Below are positions 8,864 through 16,563 of a stretch of DNA of 64,000 nucleotides, piece after piece (position 1 is the stretch's first letter; each line of letters starts with the position of its first letter). The notes below the pieces were generated by a model. That model searched no databases. It saw only the letters and a program-made list of their open reading frames with translations, and was not told the DNA's origin. The DNA lies in contig NZ_FNSW01000001.1 of assembly GCF_900104695.1 (NCBI RefSeq), positions 868,001 through 932,000 on the forward strand, in the 5' to 3' direction. This DNA comes from Paenibacillus sp. GP183. Lineage in GTDB: Bacteria; Bacillota; Bacilli; Paenibacillales; NBRC-103111. Both the position numbers and the translations under genes were made by a program.

Positions 8864-11275
8864 TTATATTTGAAACTGCTGTACTAGAATCCCCATCTCT
8901 TTCGCCATCTCAGCCAATTCTTTGGCAGTTTTTGCCGTTTCTTCAGCCCCTGAGAAAGAATCCGTAGATGTTTGAACGATCTCATTGACATTGTTCGAGA
9001 TTTCAATAGCTTTGTTTGAAATCTCCGTGCTCGATTGAGCAACCAAGTTGATCTGTACAGAAGCAGCTTCTGTCTTTACTGCGACGTCTGAGGCTATTAT
9101 AGATAAATTCGAGGTGGTATGGGCTATTTCCAGAACGCCTTTTGAAGATTCCGAAACACCGCTTGATACCTGAACGGAATTGGCCGCAATTTCGCTGATT
9201 TCCCGGCTGATCAAATTCACTTCGATCGCTGCAGTTGCAACTGCAGTAGAAATTTCACTTGTACTGGAAGACTGCTCGGTAACAGCAGAGGCAATGTTGT
9301 TTGAAATCGATGTAATTTCCGTAACAACATCGGCAATGGTATCCACTGCTAACACGGCACTGGTCATGTTTTGCTGCATAGCTTCAATTTGCTGGCTGAT
9401 TTCATCTGTCGCCTCAGCCGTTTGCTTGGCCAGTTCTTTGACCTCATTAGCTACAACGGCAAATCCCCGCCCTGCTTCTCCGGCTCCGGCTGCTTCAATG
9501 GCGGCATTCAACGCAAGCATATTAGTTTGCTCCGCTATTTCATTAATGACATTAACAATTTTGCCGATTTGTTTGGAGGAAAAATTAAGCTTCTCGATAA
9601 TCTCTTTTGTATCATTCGCTCTTCTTTCTGCATTATGGGTAATATGCATCGAGCGCTCGCAGTTTCTGCTGATTTCATTAAGCGACAGATTGATTTCCTT
9701 GACGGCTGTGGCTACGTTGTTTACGGAAAACGAGACGTCTTGCGAGGAGCGGGAAACCGTATGGATACTGCTTGAAATTTGATCTACCATGTGGCTAACC
9801 TCTTCCGAGCTTGACGAAACCTGTTGCGAAGCCGCTGCCAGAGTCCCCATGCTGGCGGACATGCCTTCAATCGCTTGAAAAATGCTTTTCATATTTTCGT
9901 TCGTACTCAAAGTACCGGCTGCCGTATCGGAGATTCGAACCGTAATCTGTTCCACTGCACCGCTGACAATGCCTGTTTTACGATTCATTTCATCAATTTC
10001 TTGATGATAATCGGTCATATCATTGGAAATTTTGATCAGATCGTTAGATGAATGATTCAGTCTCATCGCCGCTTGATAGATATCTGTTATCATTTTCCTG
10101 AAGCTGTCCGCCAACTGATTAAACGAATGGGCTATGGACTGCATCTCATCGCGTCCTGGCAGTTCCACTTTGGCCGTAAGATCGCCATTTGCCAATAATC
10201 CCGTAGAGATCTTTATTTTTTTGATCGTTTCTCGAATGGAATAAGCAACAGCCAAGAACAGATAGGTGGAGAGCGCAACCCCGATTAAAGTGCCAAAGAT
10301 CGACAATTGTTGACGTTGTTGGTAGTAATCGACTCTAGCTTTAATGATTTTACTCAGCTCAGGTGTACTTAAGTCATAAACTTGGTAAGCCGTATCGTAG
10401 GCCAAGGATGCAGAATCAAGGAAAGAAACGGCTTTCGTGATGTCGCCGGAGTCAAGAATTAAATTGTTTATGTTTTTGTAATACTCGGTTGTGGTGGTAG
10501 TTAACTTGCTTAAAGCCGTATTTAAGGCCGGGTTAATGCCGGAATTCTTATTGTAAGCAACGCTTATACCGGTATTCATGGCATCCATATTGACTTTCAT
10601 TTCGGCAGAGAGCGTAAGGAGATTGTTCTTCTCCTCAAGGCTTAGCACTCCCTTCGTCTTTACATTATTAATGATCGATTGGCTATGGGATATGGCATCC
10701 GTTATGGAAGGCAATTTACCTATGACCGCGTCCATTATGTAATAGCTATCGAGAGCTTGATCCAATATTAAATTGGAAGCATCCCCGACATCAGAGTTCA
10801 GTGATATCAATTTGGCCAAAATCAACGTTAGCCGATCGAATTTCTCTTGAGGCTGCAGATTGGCTTCGACATTTTTGTAGTTTCGCCATTCTTGTTTTAA
10901 ATTTTGCCATTTATCCGTGCTATTCATATCTTTCCCTAACTTTTGAACGACGGCATCAACCTTTTGAATGTTTTGCTCGACTCTATCGTTTATTGCATTG
11001 GTCTGTTTTTTCATCGAGGCATCCCCATTGTCAAGCACATAGGTTACCGTTCGATATCTTTGAATTTCTTCCATTAACCCCCGGATAGGAACGATATGTT
11101 CAATACCTTTAATTTCTTTGCTGTTAAAATCGATCGAGCGATTTAATTCTGAATTCAGAAGGTACATGATAACACCAATAGAAGAGATCAGAATTAATCC
11201 AACTAAGATAATTTTTTTGAGATACGTCATTCGGTTAAGAAAGTATAGAGCTGGTTTATATACAATATGTCTCAC
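8864..11275 (-). CDS. Methyl-accepting chemotaxis protein (transmembrane chemoreceptor)
   Basis: About 803 residues. A first membrane helix ([22 protein letters not shown]) leads to a roughly 310-residue extracellular, mainly helical sensor, then a second helix ([20 protein letters not shown]), a HAMP domain and a long signalling domain. The kinase-control tip is recognisable in [20 protein letters not shown] followed by [12 protein letters not shown]. No C-terminal CheR/CheB-docking pentapeptide is present (it ends VQQFQI). First gene of the operon, so it is the dedicated receptor for this CheA. Start: GTG at 11273-11275 is preferred since GGGAGAG lies eight bases before it; an ATG at 11299 lacks any ribosome binding site. 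The ligand is unknown; the helical sensor is of the 4-helix/NIT-like type but that label is uncertain. Confidence 0.92.
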   Translation of the reverse strand: MRHIVYKPALYFLNRMTYLKKIILVGLILISSIGVIMYLLNSELNRSIDFNSKEIKGIEHIVPIRGLMEEIQRYRTVTYVLDNGDASMKKQTNAINDRVEQNIQKVDAVVQKLGKDMNSTDKWQNLKQEWRNYKNVEANLQPQEKFDRLTLILAKLISLNSDVGDASNLILDQALDSYYIMDAVIGKLPSITDAISHSQSIINNVKTKGVLSLEEKNNLLTLSAEMKVNMDAMNTGISVAYNKNSGINPALNTALSKLTTTTTEYYKNINNLILDSGDITKAVSFLDSASLAYDTAYQVYDLSTPELSKIIKARVDYYQQRQQLSIFGTLIGVALSTYLFLAVAYSIRETIKKIKISTGLLANGDLTAKVELPGRDEMQSIAHSFNQLADSFRKMITDIYQAAMRLNHSSNDLIKISNDMTDYHQEIDEMNRKTGIVSGAVEQITVRISDTAAGTLSTNENMKSIFQAIEGMSASMGTLAAASQQVSSSSEEVSHMVDQISSSIHTVSRSSQDVSFSVNNVATAVKEINLSLNEISRNCERSMHITHNAERRANDTKEIIEKLNFSSKQIGKIVNVINEIAEQTNMLALNAAIEAAGAGEAGRGFAVVANEVKELAKQTAEATDEISQQIEAMQQNMTSAVLAVDTIADVVTEITSISNNIASAVTEQSSSTSEISTAVATAAIEVNLISREISEIAANSVQVSSGVSESSKGVLEIAHTTSNLSIIASDVAVKTEAASVQINLVAQSSTEISNKAIEISNNVNEIVQTSTDSFSGAEETAKTAKELAEMAKEMGILVQQFQI

Positions 11276-11311
11276 GAAATGCACTCTCCCAATTTTCATT
11301 ATTACGACATC

Positions 11312-11340
11312 ATTATATAAAATTCGATAAATAATGTATA
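11312..11340 (-). promoter_or_regulatory. Probable sigma-A promoter of the chemosensory operon
   Basis: On the minus strand a perfect -10 TATAAT occupies 11317-11312, with a weak -35 TATACA at 11340-11335 and a 17-base spacer. Transcription would start near 11305, giving a leader of about 30 bases to the GTG start and including the GGGAGAG site. It would not leave a leader for the alternative ATG at 11299, which supports the GTG choice. Confidence 0.45.
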
Positions 11341-11412
11341 CTTCCTTTTTAAGTGATAATATTTGACATAAGGTATAACGTATACTTTATTTTGAAGGAG
11401 ACGAAGCTGCGT

Positions 11413-12891
11413 ATGATGCATGAATATAAATCGAATTATCCAGATGCTAGAGTAGTCATCATCGACGATCAAAAGACGATAACCATGCTATTGTCTAAAT
11501 TTCTAAAAAATGCTGGATATAGTTTCATTACAAGTGTGAATGAACCATTGCAAGCCTTCAAGGTTTGTCAGGAAGTCATTCCTGATGTCATCTTTTTAGA
11601 TATTAATATGCCATTTTTAAGCGGTTTTGATTTGCTGGAGTTATTTCAAAATGACACGCAGCTAGCTCAGATTCCGGTCATTGTATTAACCTCTGATCAG
11701 GAACAAGAGACTAAATATAAAGCATTGACGCACGGAGCAATTGATTTTTTACCCAAACCATTCGAAGAGCCAGAATTTCTAGTTCGTCTCAATAATGCGC
11801 TTGAAATTTACTATAAGCGAAAAGAGCTGGAAAATAAGCTCAATGAGCTTCAGCTTGCCATGAATGAAATTAACAGCTTAAACAACCTTCTGCAAGTCCG
11901 CAATGATTTTATTAAAGAAGCGTTCGGACGATATGTTTCGGATGAATTTGTTAATGAACTGTTTGAAAACCCCGACTCGTTGGCATTGGGCGGTGAAAAA
12001 AGATGGTTGACTGTGATGATGACCGATATCAGAGGTTTTTCATCCTTTTCTGAGGAATTAGCGCCTGAAGACGTTGTATCGATGATCAATCACTATTTGG
12101 AAAAGATGATTGATCTCATCATGAAGCACAAAGGAACGGTGATAGAAATACTTGGGGATGGCATGTTGGTCTTGTTTGGAGCACCGATTAAAATAGAAGA
12201 TCATGCCGCTAAGGCGGTAGCCTGTGCCATTGAGATGCAGCAATCCATGGATGAGATCAATATGTGGAATAGACAAATGGATTTACCTGAATTGGAAATG
12301 GGGATCGGCATACATACGGGCTATGTTGTTGTTGGCAACATTGGATCCATGAAACGAACCAAATATTGCGTAGTCGGGCGAAATGTGAATTTGACCGCAA
12401 GAATTGAGTCTTTTACAACTGGCGGGCAAATCCTCATTTCTGAAGCCACGAAGGAACAGGTAAATGAATCGATTGATATCGCCAAGGAAATGGAAATACA
12501 TCCAAAGGGAGAAAAAAATCAGATGACTGTTTATGATGTGGCAGGGATTCGTGAGCCTTATTTTCTATCCATAAATAAAGAAATTGAGCTGCTTATTCAG
12601 TTACCGGAAGAGATCTCAGTAGAGATAAGTCTGCTTGAAGAGAAAAAATACACGGGAACTCTTTTTCACGGCAGTATTACGAAGCTATCGAGAAAATCAG
12701 CAACCATCTTTATCGATAAAGATCTTCCTGTGATGAGTAATTTGAAGATGAGCCTTTTTCACGAAGATTTTTTCCATGGTAAAGTCGTAGAGCTGGTTCA
12801 AGGTATGACAGGATATTATGTCGTAAAATTCACATGGTTACCGCTCAAGGTAAGAGAGTACTTTATGAAATCTATTGGGCATGACCATTGA
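11413..12891 (+). CDS. Receiver-linked class III adenylate/guanylate cyclase
   Basis: About 492 residues. Residues 8-130 are a receiver (VVIIDDQ, VIFLDINMPFLSG, LPKPF). A coiled linker follows, then a class III cyclase domain at about 180-360: metal-binding Asp in MMTDIRGF and in ILGDGMLVLFGAP, and transition-state Asn and Arg in NVNLTARIE. The position that helps choose ATP or GTP, normally in Y-T-V-I-G, reads YCVVG, so substrate choice is uncertain. The last 90 residues resemble a PilZ-like beta barrel but lack the RxxxR and DxSxxG c-di-GMP motifs. Start: ATG at 11413 with GAAGGAG 12 bases upstream; a GTG at 11353 has none. It is divergent from the chemosensory operon, whose last gene binds cyclic nucleotides. 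Inference: CheA phosphorylates this receiver to set cNMP level. Confidence 0.9.
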   Translation: MMHEYKSNYPDARVVIIDDQKTITMLLSKFLKNAGYSFITSVNEPLQAFKVCQEVIPDVIFLDINMPFLSGFDLLELFQNDTQLAQIPVIVLTSDQEQETKYKALTHGAIDFLPKPFEEPEFLVRLNNALEIYYKRKELENKLNELQLAMNEINSLNNLLQVRNDFIKEAFGRYVSDEFVNELFENPDSLALGGEKRWLTVMMTDIRGFSSFSEELAPEDVVSMINHYLEKMIDLIMKHKGTVIEILGDGMLVLFGAPIKIEDHAAKAVACAIEMQQSMDEINMWNRQMDLPELEMGIGIHTGYVVVGNIGSMKRTKYCVVGRNVNLTARIESFTTGGQILISEATKEQVNESIDIAKEMEIHPKGEKNQMTVYDVAGIREPYFLSINKEIELLIQLPEEISVEISLLEEKKYTGTLFHGSITKLSRKSATIFIDKDLPVMSNLKMSLFHEDFFHGKVVELVQGMTGYYVVKFTWLPLKVREYFMKSIGHDH

Positions 12892-12922
12892 TTTTGATGT
12901 ATCCATGACTTTATTATCAATA

Positions 12923-13143
12923 CGTTATTTACGTCCAGGTGGAGATACATTGATGATCTCTAATCCTGAACTGGTAGCCGACGCATGTGATGAATCCCGC
13001 TTTGACAAAAGTGCAGGCGGAGATCTCGCCAAGGTCCGCGCATTTGCGTACTTGACTTGCTGGATAAATACGAAGCCTGCCAGCTGCCATTCGAACGTTT
13101 TATTCAAATACTTCCTGAACTTCCTCAGGTTGCAGGTGTTTAA
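12923..13143 (+). pseudogene. Scar of a CYP102-type P450/P450-reductase fusion gene
   Basis: Two short pieces of one long gene family are joined here. From about 12929 to 13048 the frame reads LRPGGD, then NPELVADACDESRFDKS and LAKVRAFA, which matches the region before the oxygenase core of self-sufficient CYP102A fusions (Bacillus CypD/CypB, P450 BM3). In the frame shifted by one at 13048-13140 it reads DLLDKYEACQLPFERF then IQILPELP and soon a stop at 13141. That is the region just before the FAD-binding RPRYYSISSS motif in the reductase half of the same proteins. Around 800 residues between these points, including the haem Cys loop and FMN domain, are missing, as are the N-terminus and the FAD/NADPH end. 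This is a deletion remnant, not a functional gene. The 117-codon ORF across it is fortuitous. The comparison is from memory of the family. Confidence 0.8.
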
Positions 13144-13170
13144 TGCTTGGAAAAAACAAATAGCGTTCGA

Positions 13171-13206
13171 AGGGAGAGGGGACGACTTTCATCGTCCCCT
13201 CTCCCT
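13171..13206. terminator. 15-bp perfect hairpin after the P450 scar
   Basis: Arms 13171-13185 (agggagaggggacga) and 13192-13206 are perfect complements around a six-base loop. A clear U-run is absent on both sides, so it is a GC-rich hairpin of terminator type serving one or both converging units (cyclase side and the secreted protein gene at 13255). Confidence 0.6.
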
Positions 13207-13254
13207 TGTTCGCCTTACTCATTCCTAGCTCACTTTTAAAATTGTGAAACAAGC

Positions 13255-14169
13255 TTACTCCTTTAAGGTTGACCAGCTTTCATATTCATGAACGGCGTAT
13301 CCGGTAAATACAGATTTGCTTGAAAAGGCTTGAACTACTGCAGATAATTCACTTTGCATTTGTGAATTTCCTTTTGTATAAAAACTGCTGTGCGGTTCGT
13401 TATTATTGAAGGTTTCTACTCCAATGACGACTGGCGTGCCTGCTTTTTCAGCTTCATCCATCTCATTCGAAACAGATTTGATGATATCAATGGCGTTATC
13501 GAGGTAGGCCATCAGGGAGACTTGATCCAGCTTCTGAATCATCCAATTCGAAAGCGTAGTTTTGCCGCCGTATCCGTCCTGTATGCTAACCTTATTCAGC
13601 CACACCGGCAAATCCGCTCCGACAGTTAAATGTGTATCCGCTCTAACCTGCTGGACGAAACCGCTAACCAAGTCCCTCCAAAGTCCTATTGTCGTATCCG
13701 GGTCACTTCGCCATTGGGGAAGCACATAAGGCTCTACATCGAGATGGATGCCGTTAAAACGTTCAGTGGGCTTGACGCTATTGTTATAGGTGTTCACCCA
13801 ATCGATGAAATGGTACAGCTTTCCGCTTTGTTCAGGGAGCACCCAGCTCGGGTCTCCGCTTAGGGCATGAACATCAATGCCGCGACTGGCAGCTTCACTT
13901 ATAAAGGTACTATAAATCCCGGCAGGTATATCTTCATCAATTTGCAAATATAAAAGATTGACACCTTTGTGTGCTAGAAAATCAAGCGTTTTGTCTTTTT
14001 CCTTCCAAATCGAGTATGTATTCCAGAGCCAAGTGGCGACGATTCGCTTACCTTCAGCATACGCCTTATTCGTGATTCCAGTATGTGCCGGAAGGAACAT
14101 TAAGGATTGTACAACAATAAGAAGTACAACGATTGCTTTTGCAGCAAGGCTAATGGTTGATTTTTTCAT
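13255..14169 (-). CDS. Secreted TIM-barrel protein, possible glycoside hydrolase
   Basis: 304 residues with a Sec signal peptide (hydrophobic AIVVLLIVVQSLMFLP, likely cleavage after AYA near residue 38). The mature part has the look of a (beta/alpha)8 barrel: WLWNTY, NLLYLQIDEDI, RGIDVHALSGDPSW, GIHLDVEPYVLPQW, TVGADLPVW, QVSLMAYLD and VVIGVETFN fall at regular intervals. HLDVEPY, with acidic residues at the end of a strand, resembles the catalytic strand of GH18-like barrels, and AYLD fits a late strand. I do not recognise a named family. AAAGGGGAGA precedes the ATG. The gene stands alone between the P450 scar and a GNAT gene. Glycan or peptidoglycan hydrolysis is a guess. Confidence 0.75.
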   Translation of the reverse strand: MKKSTISLAAKAIVVLLIVVQSLMFLPAHTGITNKAYAEGKRIVATWLWNTYSIWKEKDKTLDFLAHKGVNLLYLQIDEDIPAGIYSTFISEAASRGIDVHALSGDPSWVLPEQSGKLYHFIDWVNTYNNSVKPTERFNGIHLDVEPYVLPQWRSDPDTTIGLWRDLVSGFVQQVRADTHLTVGADLPVWLNKVSIQDGYGGKTTLSNWMIQKLDQVSLMAYLDNAIDIIKSVSNEMDEAEKAGTPVVIGVETFNNNEPHSSFYTKGNSQMQSELSAVVQAFSSKSVFTGYAVHEYESWSTLKE

Positions 14170-14403
14170 CAGTCTCCCCTTTAAAGAATGTATTTGTTGA
14201 TTACTTCAGTTCATTATAAGTAATGGATTAAACTTTATAAAGAACAGTAAGCTGTTGAATAAGTTTGGAAATGGCAGAATTATGGGGATTTCGCGCATTA
14301 TTTGTCGACTAAGTAAACATTTCGATATTTTTATTTATTTGAAAATATGTTATGCTCAATAGTTTCCTTTAAAAAGAACAGTGAAATGTTATTCAGTTCG
14401 TCA

Positions 14404-14901
14404 TCACAAGAGTTTCGACATGTAATACTCATCTATGTATGTTCCGTTTACAAAAAGAGAATTCCTTTTTGTTCCTTCGATTTCAAATCCTGCTTTTTTA
14501 TAGAGGGAGATTGCCCTTTCATTATGATTCATAACCGTTAATTCAAGACGGTGTATCTTATGTTGAACCGACCATTCCTGTAATTTCTCAAACAATTTTG
14601 TTCCAATTCCTAGTCCCGAAAATTGTTTCAAAACTCCAATAACAAGGTATGCAGAATGCTTATTTCTAATTGCACTGCCGCCAATAACCACCAGATATCC
14701 AACTAATTTATCAACATTTTCCGCAATGAAAATCGTAGAATTTTCTTCCAGTTGCATAGATTCAATTCTTTTAAACTGTTGTTCAAGTGTAATTTTTCTT
14801 TCATCAGGCTCGAAGAGCATAAACTCAGATTCCTTTTCAACCTGTTTTACAAGATTAATAAAATTTGAAGCATCATCTTTGGTAATTTCCCTGATGTTCA
14901 T
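14404..14901 (-). CDS. GNAT-family N-acetyltransferase
   Basis: 165 residues, full length for a RimI/SpeG-like GNAT domain. The acetyl-CoA loop appears as VLKQFSGLGIGTKLFEKL (Q/RxxGxG/A type), followed by LELTVMNHNERAISLYKKAG and the final strand GFEIEGTKRNSLFVNGTYID. That tail, with DEYYMSKLL, is typical of enzymes that acetylate small amines or protein N-termini; the acceptor is unknown. The ATG has GGGAGAG upstream. A hairpin with U-run lies between this gene and the one before it, so it is transcribed on its own. Confidence 0.88.
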   Translation of the reverse strand: MNIREITKDDASNFINLVKQVEKESEFMLFEPDERKITLEQQFKRIESMQLEENSTIFIAENVDKLVGYLVVIGGSAIRNKHSAYLVIGVLKQFSGLGIGTKLFEKLQEWSVQHKIHRLELTVMNHNERAISLYKKAGFEIEGTKRNSLFVNGTYIDEYYMSKLL

Positions 14902-14951
14902 CTAATCTCTCCCTGATTATTCAAGTTTCTAGAAAAGCTATTCAAAACAAA

Positions 14952-14980
14952 AAAGGCGGCTGAATTATTCAGAAGCCTTT
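14952..14980 (-). terminator. Rho-independent terminator of the 105-residue gene
   Basis: Arms 14952-14965 and 14967-14980 pair with a two-base internal mismatch (aaaggc..ctgaat / attcag..gccttt). On the minus strand the stem is followed by TTTTTTGTTTTG. It ends the transcript of the gene at 15004-15321. Confidence 0.75.
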
Positions 14981-15003
14981 AAAATATCAATATGAATTTC
15001 GTT

Positions 15004-15321
15004 TTAGAAATTTTCCAGTATCTTTTCGATAACATTTGTTTCGTTAATTGATTTGTCGCTGCACAGCATCTTACATTTCTTCTCGGACAGGAATTTTCTG
15101 GCGAGCTCTTTATCCTTAATAATGTACTTAAGCGAATGATTATCCGATTCTGGCAAATAAGTGGCCATTTTGTAGGCATTATACTCTGCTGATGTGATCT
15201 CTCTGTTAAGGTCTCTGACTACTAATTCAGATTCTTTAAAACCCGTCATGATGAGTAATGACGTATCTTCGTTATACCCTTTTTCCGGTTGATCTCCAGA
15301 CATATAATAACATTTTACCAT
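15004..15321 (-). CDS. Small hypothetical protein, 105 residues
   Basis: I do not recognise this protein. It is short, charged and lacks membrane segments or a signal peptide. A consensus TAAGGAGG lies eight bases before the ATG and a proper terminator follows the stop, so it is very likely a real gene. It opens MVKCYYMSGDQPEKGYNED and has two further cysteines in KKCKMLCSDK. The pattern of alternating hydrophobic residues in LLIMTGFKESELVVRD suggests a small alpha/beta domain. Neighbours are unrelated (GNAT enzyme, aldo/keto reductase) and give no clue. Confidence 0.75.
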   Translation of the reverse strand: MVKCYYMSGDQPEKGYNEDTSLLIMTGFKESELVVRDLNREITSAEYNAYKMATYLPESDNHSLKYIIKDKELARKFLSEKKCKMLCSDKSINETNVIEKILENF

Positions 15322-15386
15322 TAGCTAAATCCTCCTTATGTATACCTTATTTTTGAGATGCTTGGAAAAGAATATAATCGACCCTC

Positions 15387-16361
15387 TTATCTTCGACGTG
15401 CTGCACTTCCAAACGAGTTTGCGTATATAAACTGCTCACTTGCTTCATCGAGTGCTTGAAGAACGTCATCGGAGAGGACGAGGTCTACTGCTTTCATGTT
15501 CTCATCGATTTGCGCTTCACGGGTGGCACCGGCGATGACCGTGGATACTGCAGGCTGATGCATTAACCAAGCCAGCGAAAGAGCAGTCGCCGATGTGCCT
15601 GTCTCAGCCGCAATTTTAGCCACTCGATCACCTAATTCCAACCGATCAGTGTCCATCCGTTGTGCAAAATTCGGGTTTTTCTCCAGCAGCGATCCGCTTG
15701 GAATGGAACCTCCGGAATATTTACCTGTCAGGATGCCTCCTGCGAGTGGAAAATAAGGAATCAGACCTATTCCTTGGTCCAAGCAGAAGGGAACGAGCTC
15801 CCTTTCCACACCGCGATCAGCCAGCGAGTACCCCGGTTGAACAGAAACAAACTGAACAAACCCTTGACTCTTACTAATAGCCAGTGACTTCATCATTTGC
15901 CAGGATGAATAGTTCGAGGCTCCCACATACCGCACTTTACCGGATGTAACGAGATCGTCCAAAGCACGGAGCGTCTCTTCAAGCGGAGTATTGGGATCAA
16001 ACCTATGGATTTGATACAGATCTATGTAGTCGGTCCGTAAACGGCGCAGACTCGCTTCAAGTTCCCGCATAATATGCTGTCGTGAGGAACCGCCCTCGTT
16101 TGGACCTTCTCCACGCTTTAGGCCTACTTTTGTCGCAAGAATCACATCTTGACGCCGACCTTCAAACGCCTCACCGATAATTTCTTCTGATTTCGTACCT
16201 GTGTAAACATTCGCAGTGTCAATGAACGTGATCCCACTCTCAACAGCATGGTGCAGAACTCGAATTGATGTATCTTTATCTGCACGACCACCGAATGCAT
16301 TCGTACCCAATCCCAAAACCGAAACTTGCAATCCGCTGTTTCCCAAATTACGATATCTCAT
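15387..16361 (-). CDS. Aldo/keto reductase
   Basis: 324 residues from the second ATG (16361), which has AGGAGG eight bases upstream; the first ATG at 16367 is too close. The NADPH-dependent AKR catalytic tetrad is present: Asp and Tyr in DTANVYTGTKSEE, Lys in LATKVGL and His in YQIHRFD. The cofactor-binding end is seen as STVIAGATREAQIDEN. It resembles the YajO/YccK (AKR11/12-like) group and would reduce aldehydes or ketones. A paralogue of the same broad type lies at 24019-25002. No operon partner. Confidence 0.9.
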   Translation of the reverse strand: MRYRNLGNSGLQVSVLGLGTNAFGGRADKDTSIRVLHHAVESGITFIDTANVYTGTKSEEIIGEAFEGRRQDVILATKVGLKRGEGPNEGGSSRQHIMRELEASLRRLRTDYIDLYQIHRFDPNTPLEETLRALDDLVTSGKVRYVGASNYSSWQMMKSLAISKSQGFVQFVSVQPGYSLADRGVERELVPFCLDQGIGLIPYFPLAGGILTGKYSGGSIPSGSLLEKNPNFAQRMDTDRLELGDRVAKIAAETGTSATALSLAWLMHQPAVSTVIAGATREAQIDENMKAVDLVLSDDVLQALDEASEQFIYANSFGSAARRR

Positions 16362-16563
16362 ACTCATTTCCTCCTGAATCTAGTTTTTTGAAATAGTATA
16401 CCACATATCTGGAATGCATAAACTCCTGATTTCAATTGTCCTATGGGTACACAAAAAATTGATTCGTTCTACCGATGAACGCAATTATTAAATGTGATTT
16501 AATAGTAGAGGAAAGCCAGGCTTGTTTCATCATATAAAAATATATTCGAGGAGTGGATACCAA

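Noticed and set aside
9180-9782. 200-codon plus-strand frame inside the MCP gene
   Set aside because: Antisense shadow of the alanine/serine-rich signalling domain; its composition is explained by the codons of the real gene and it has no start site.
11363-11391. TTGACA with TTTATT 17 bases downstream as cyclase promoter
   Set aside because: The -10 match is poor and the RNA would begin on the ribosome binding site, leaving no leader. The real promoter is uncertain.
12875-13228. 117-codon plus-strand frame after the cyclase gene
   Set aside because: It has no ribosome binding site, overlaps the cyclase stop and joins P450-derived sequence to out-of-frame reductase sequence, so it is a remnant, not a gene.
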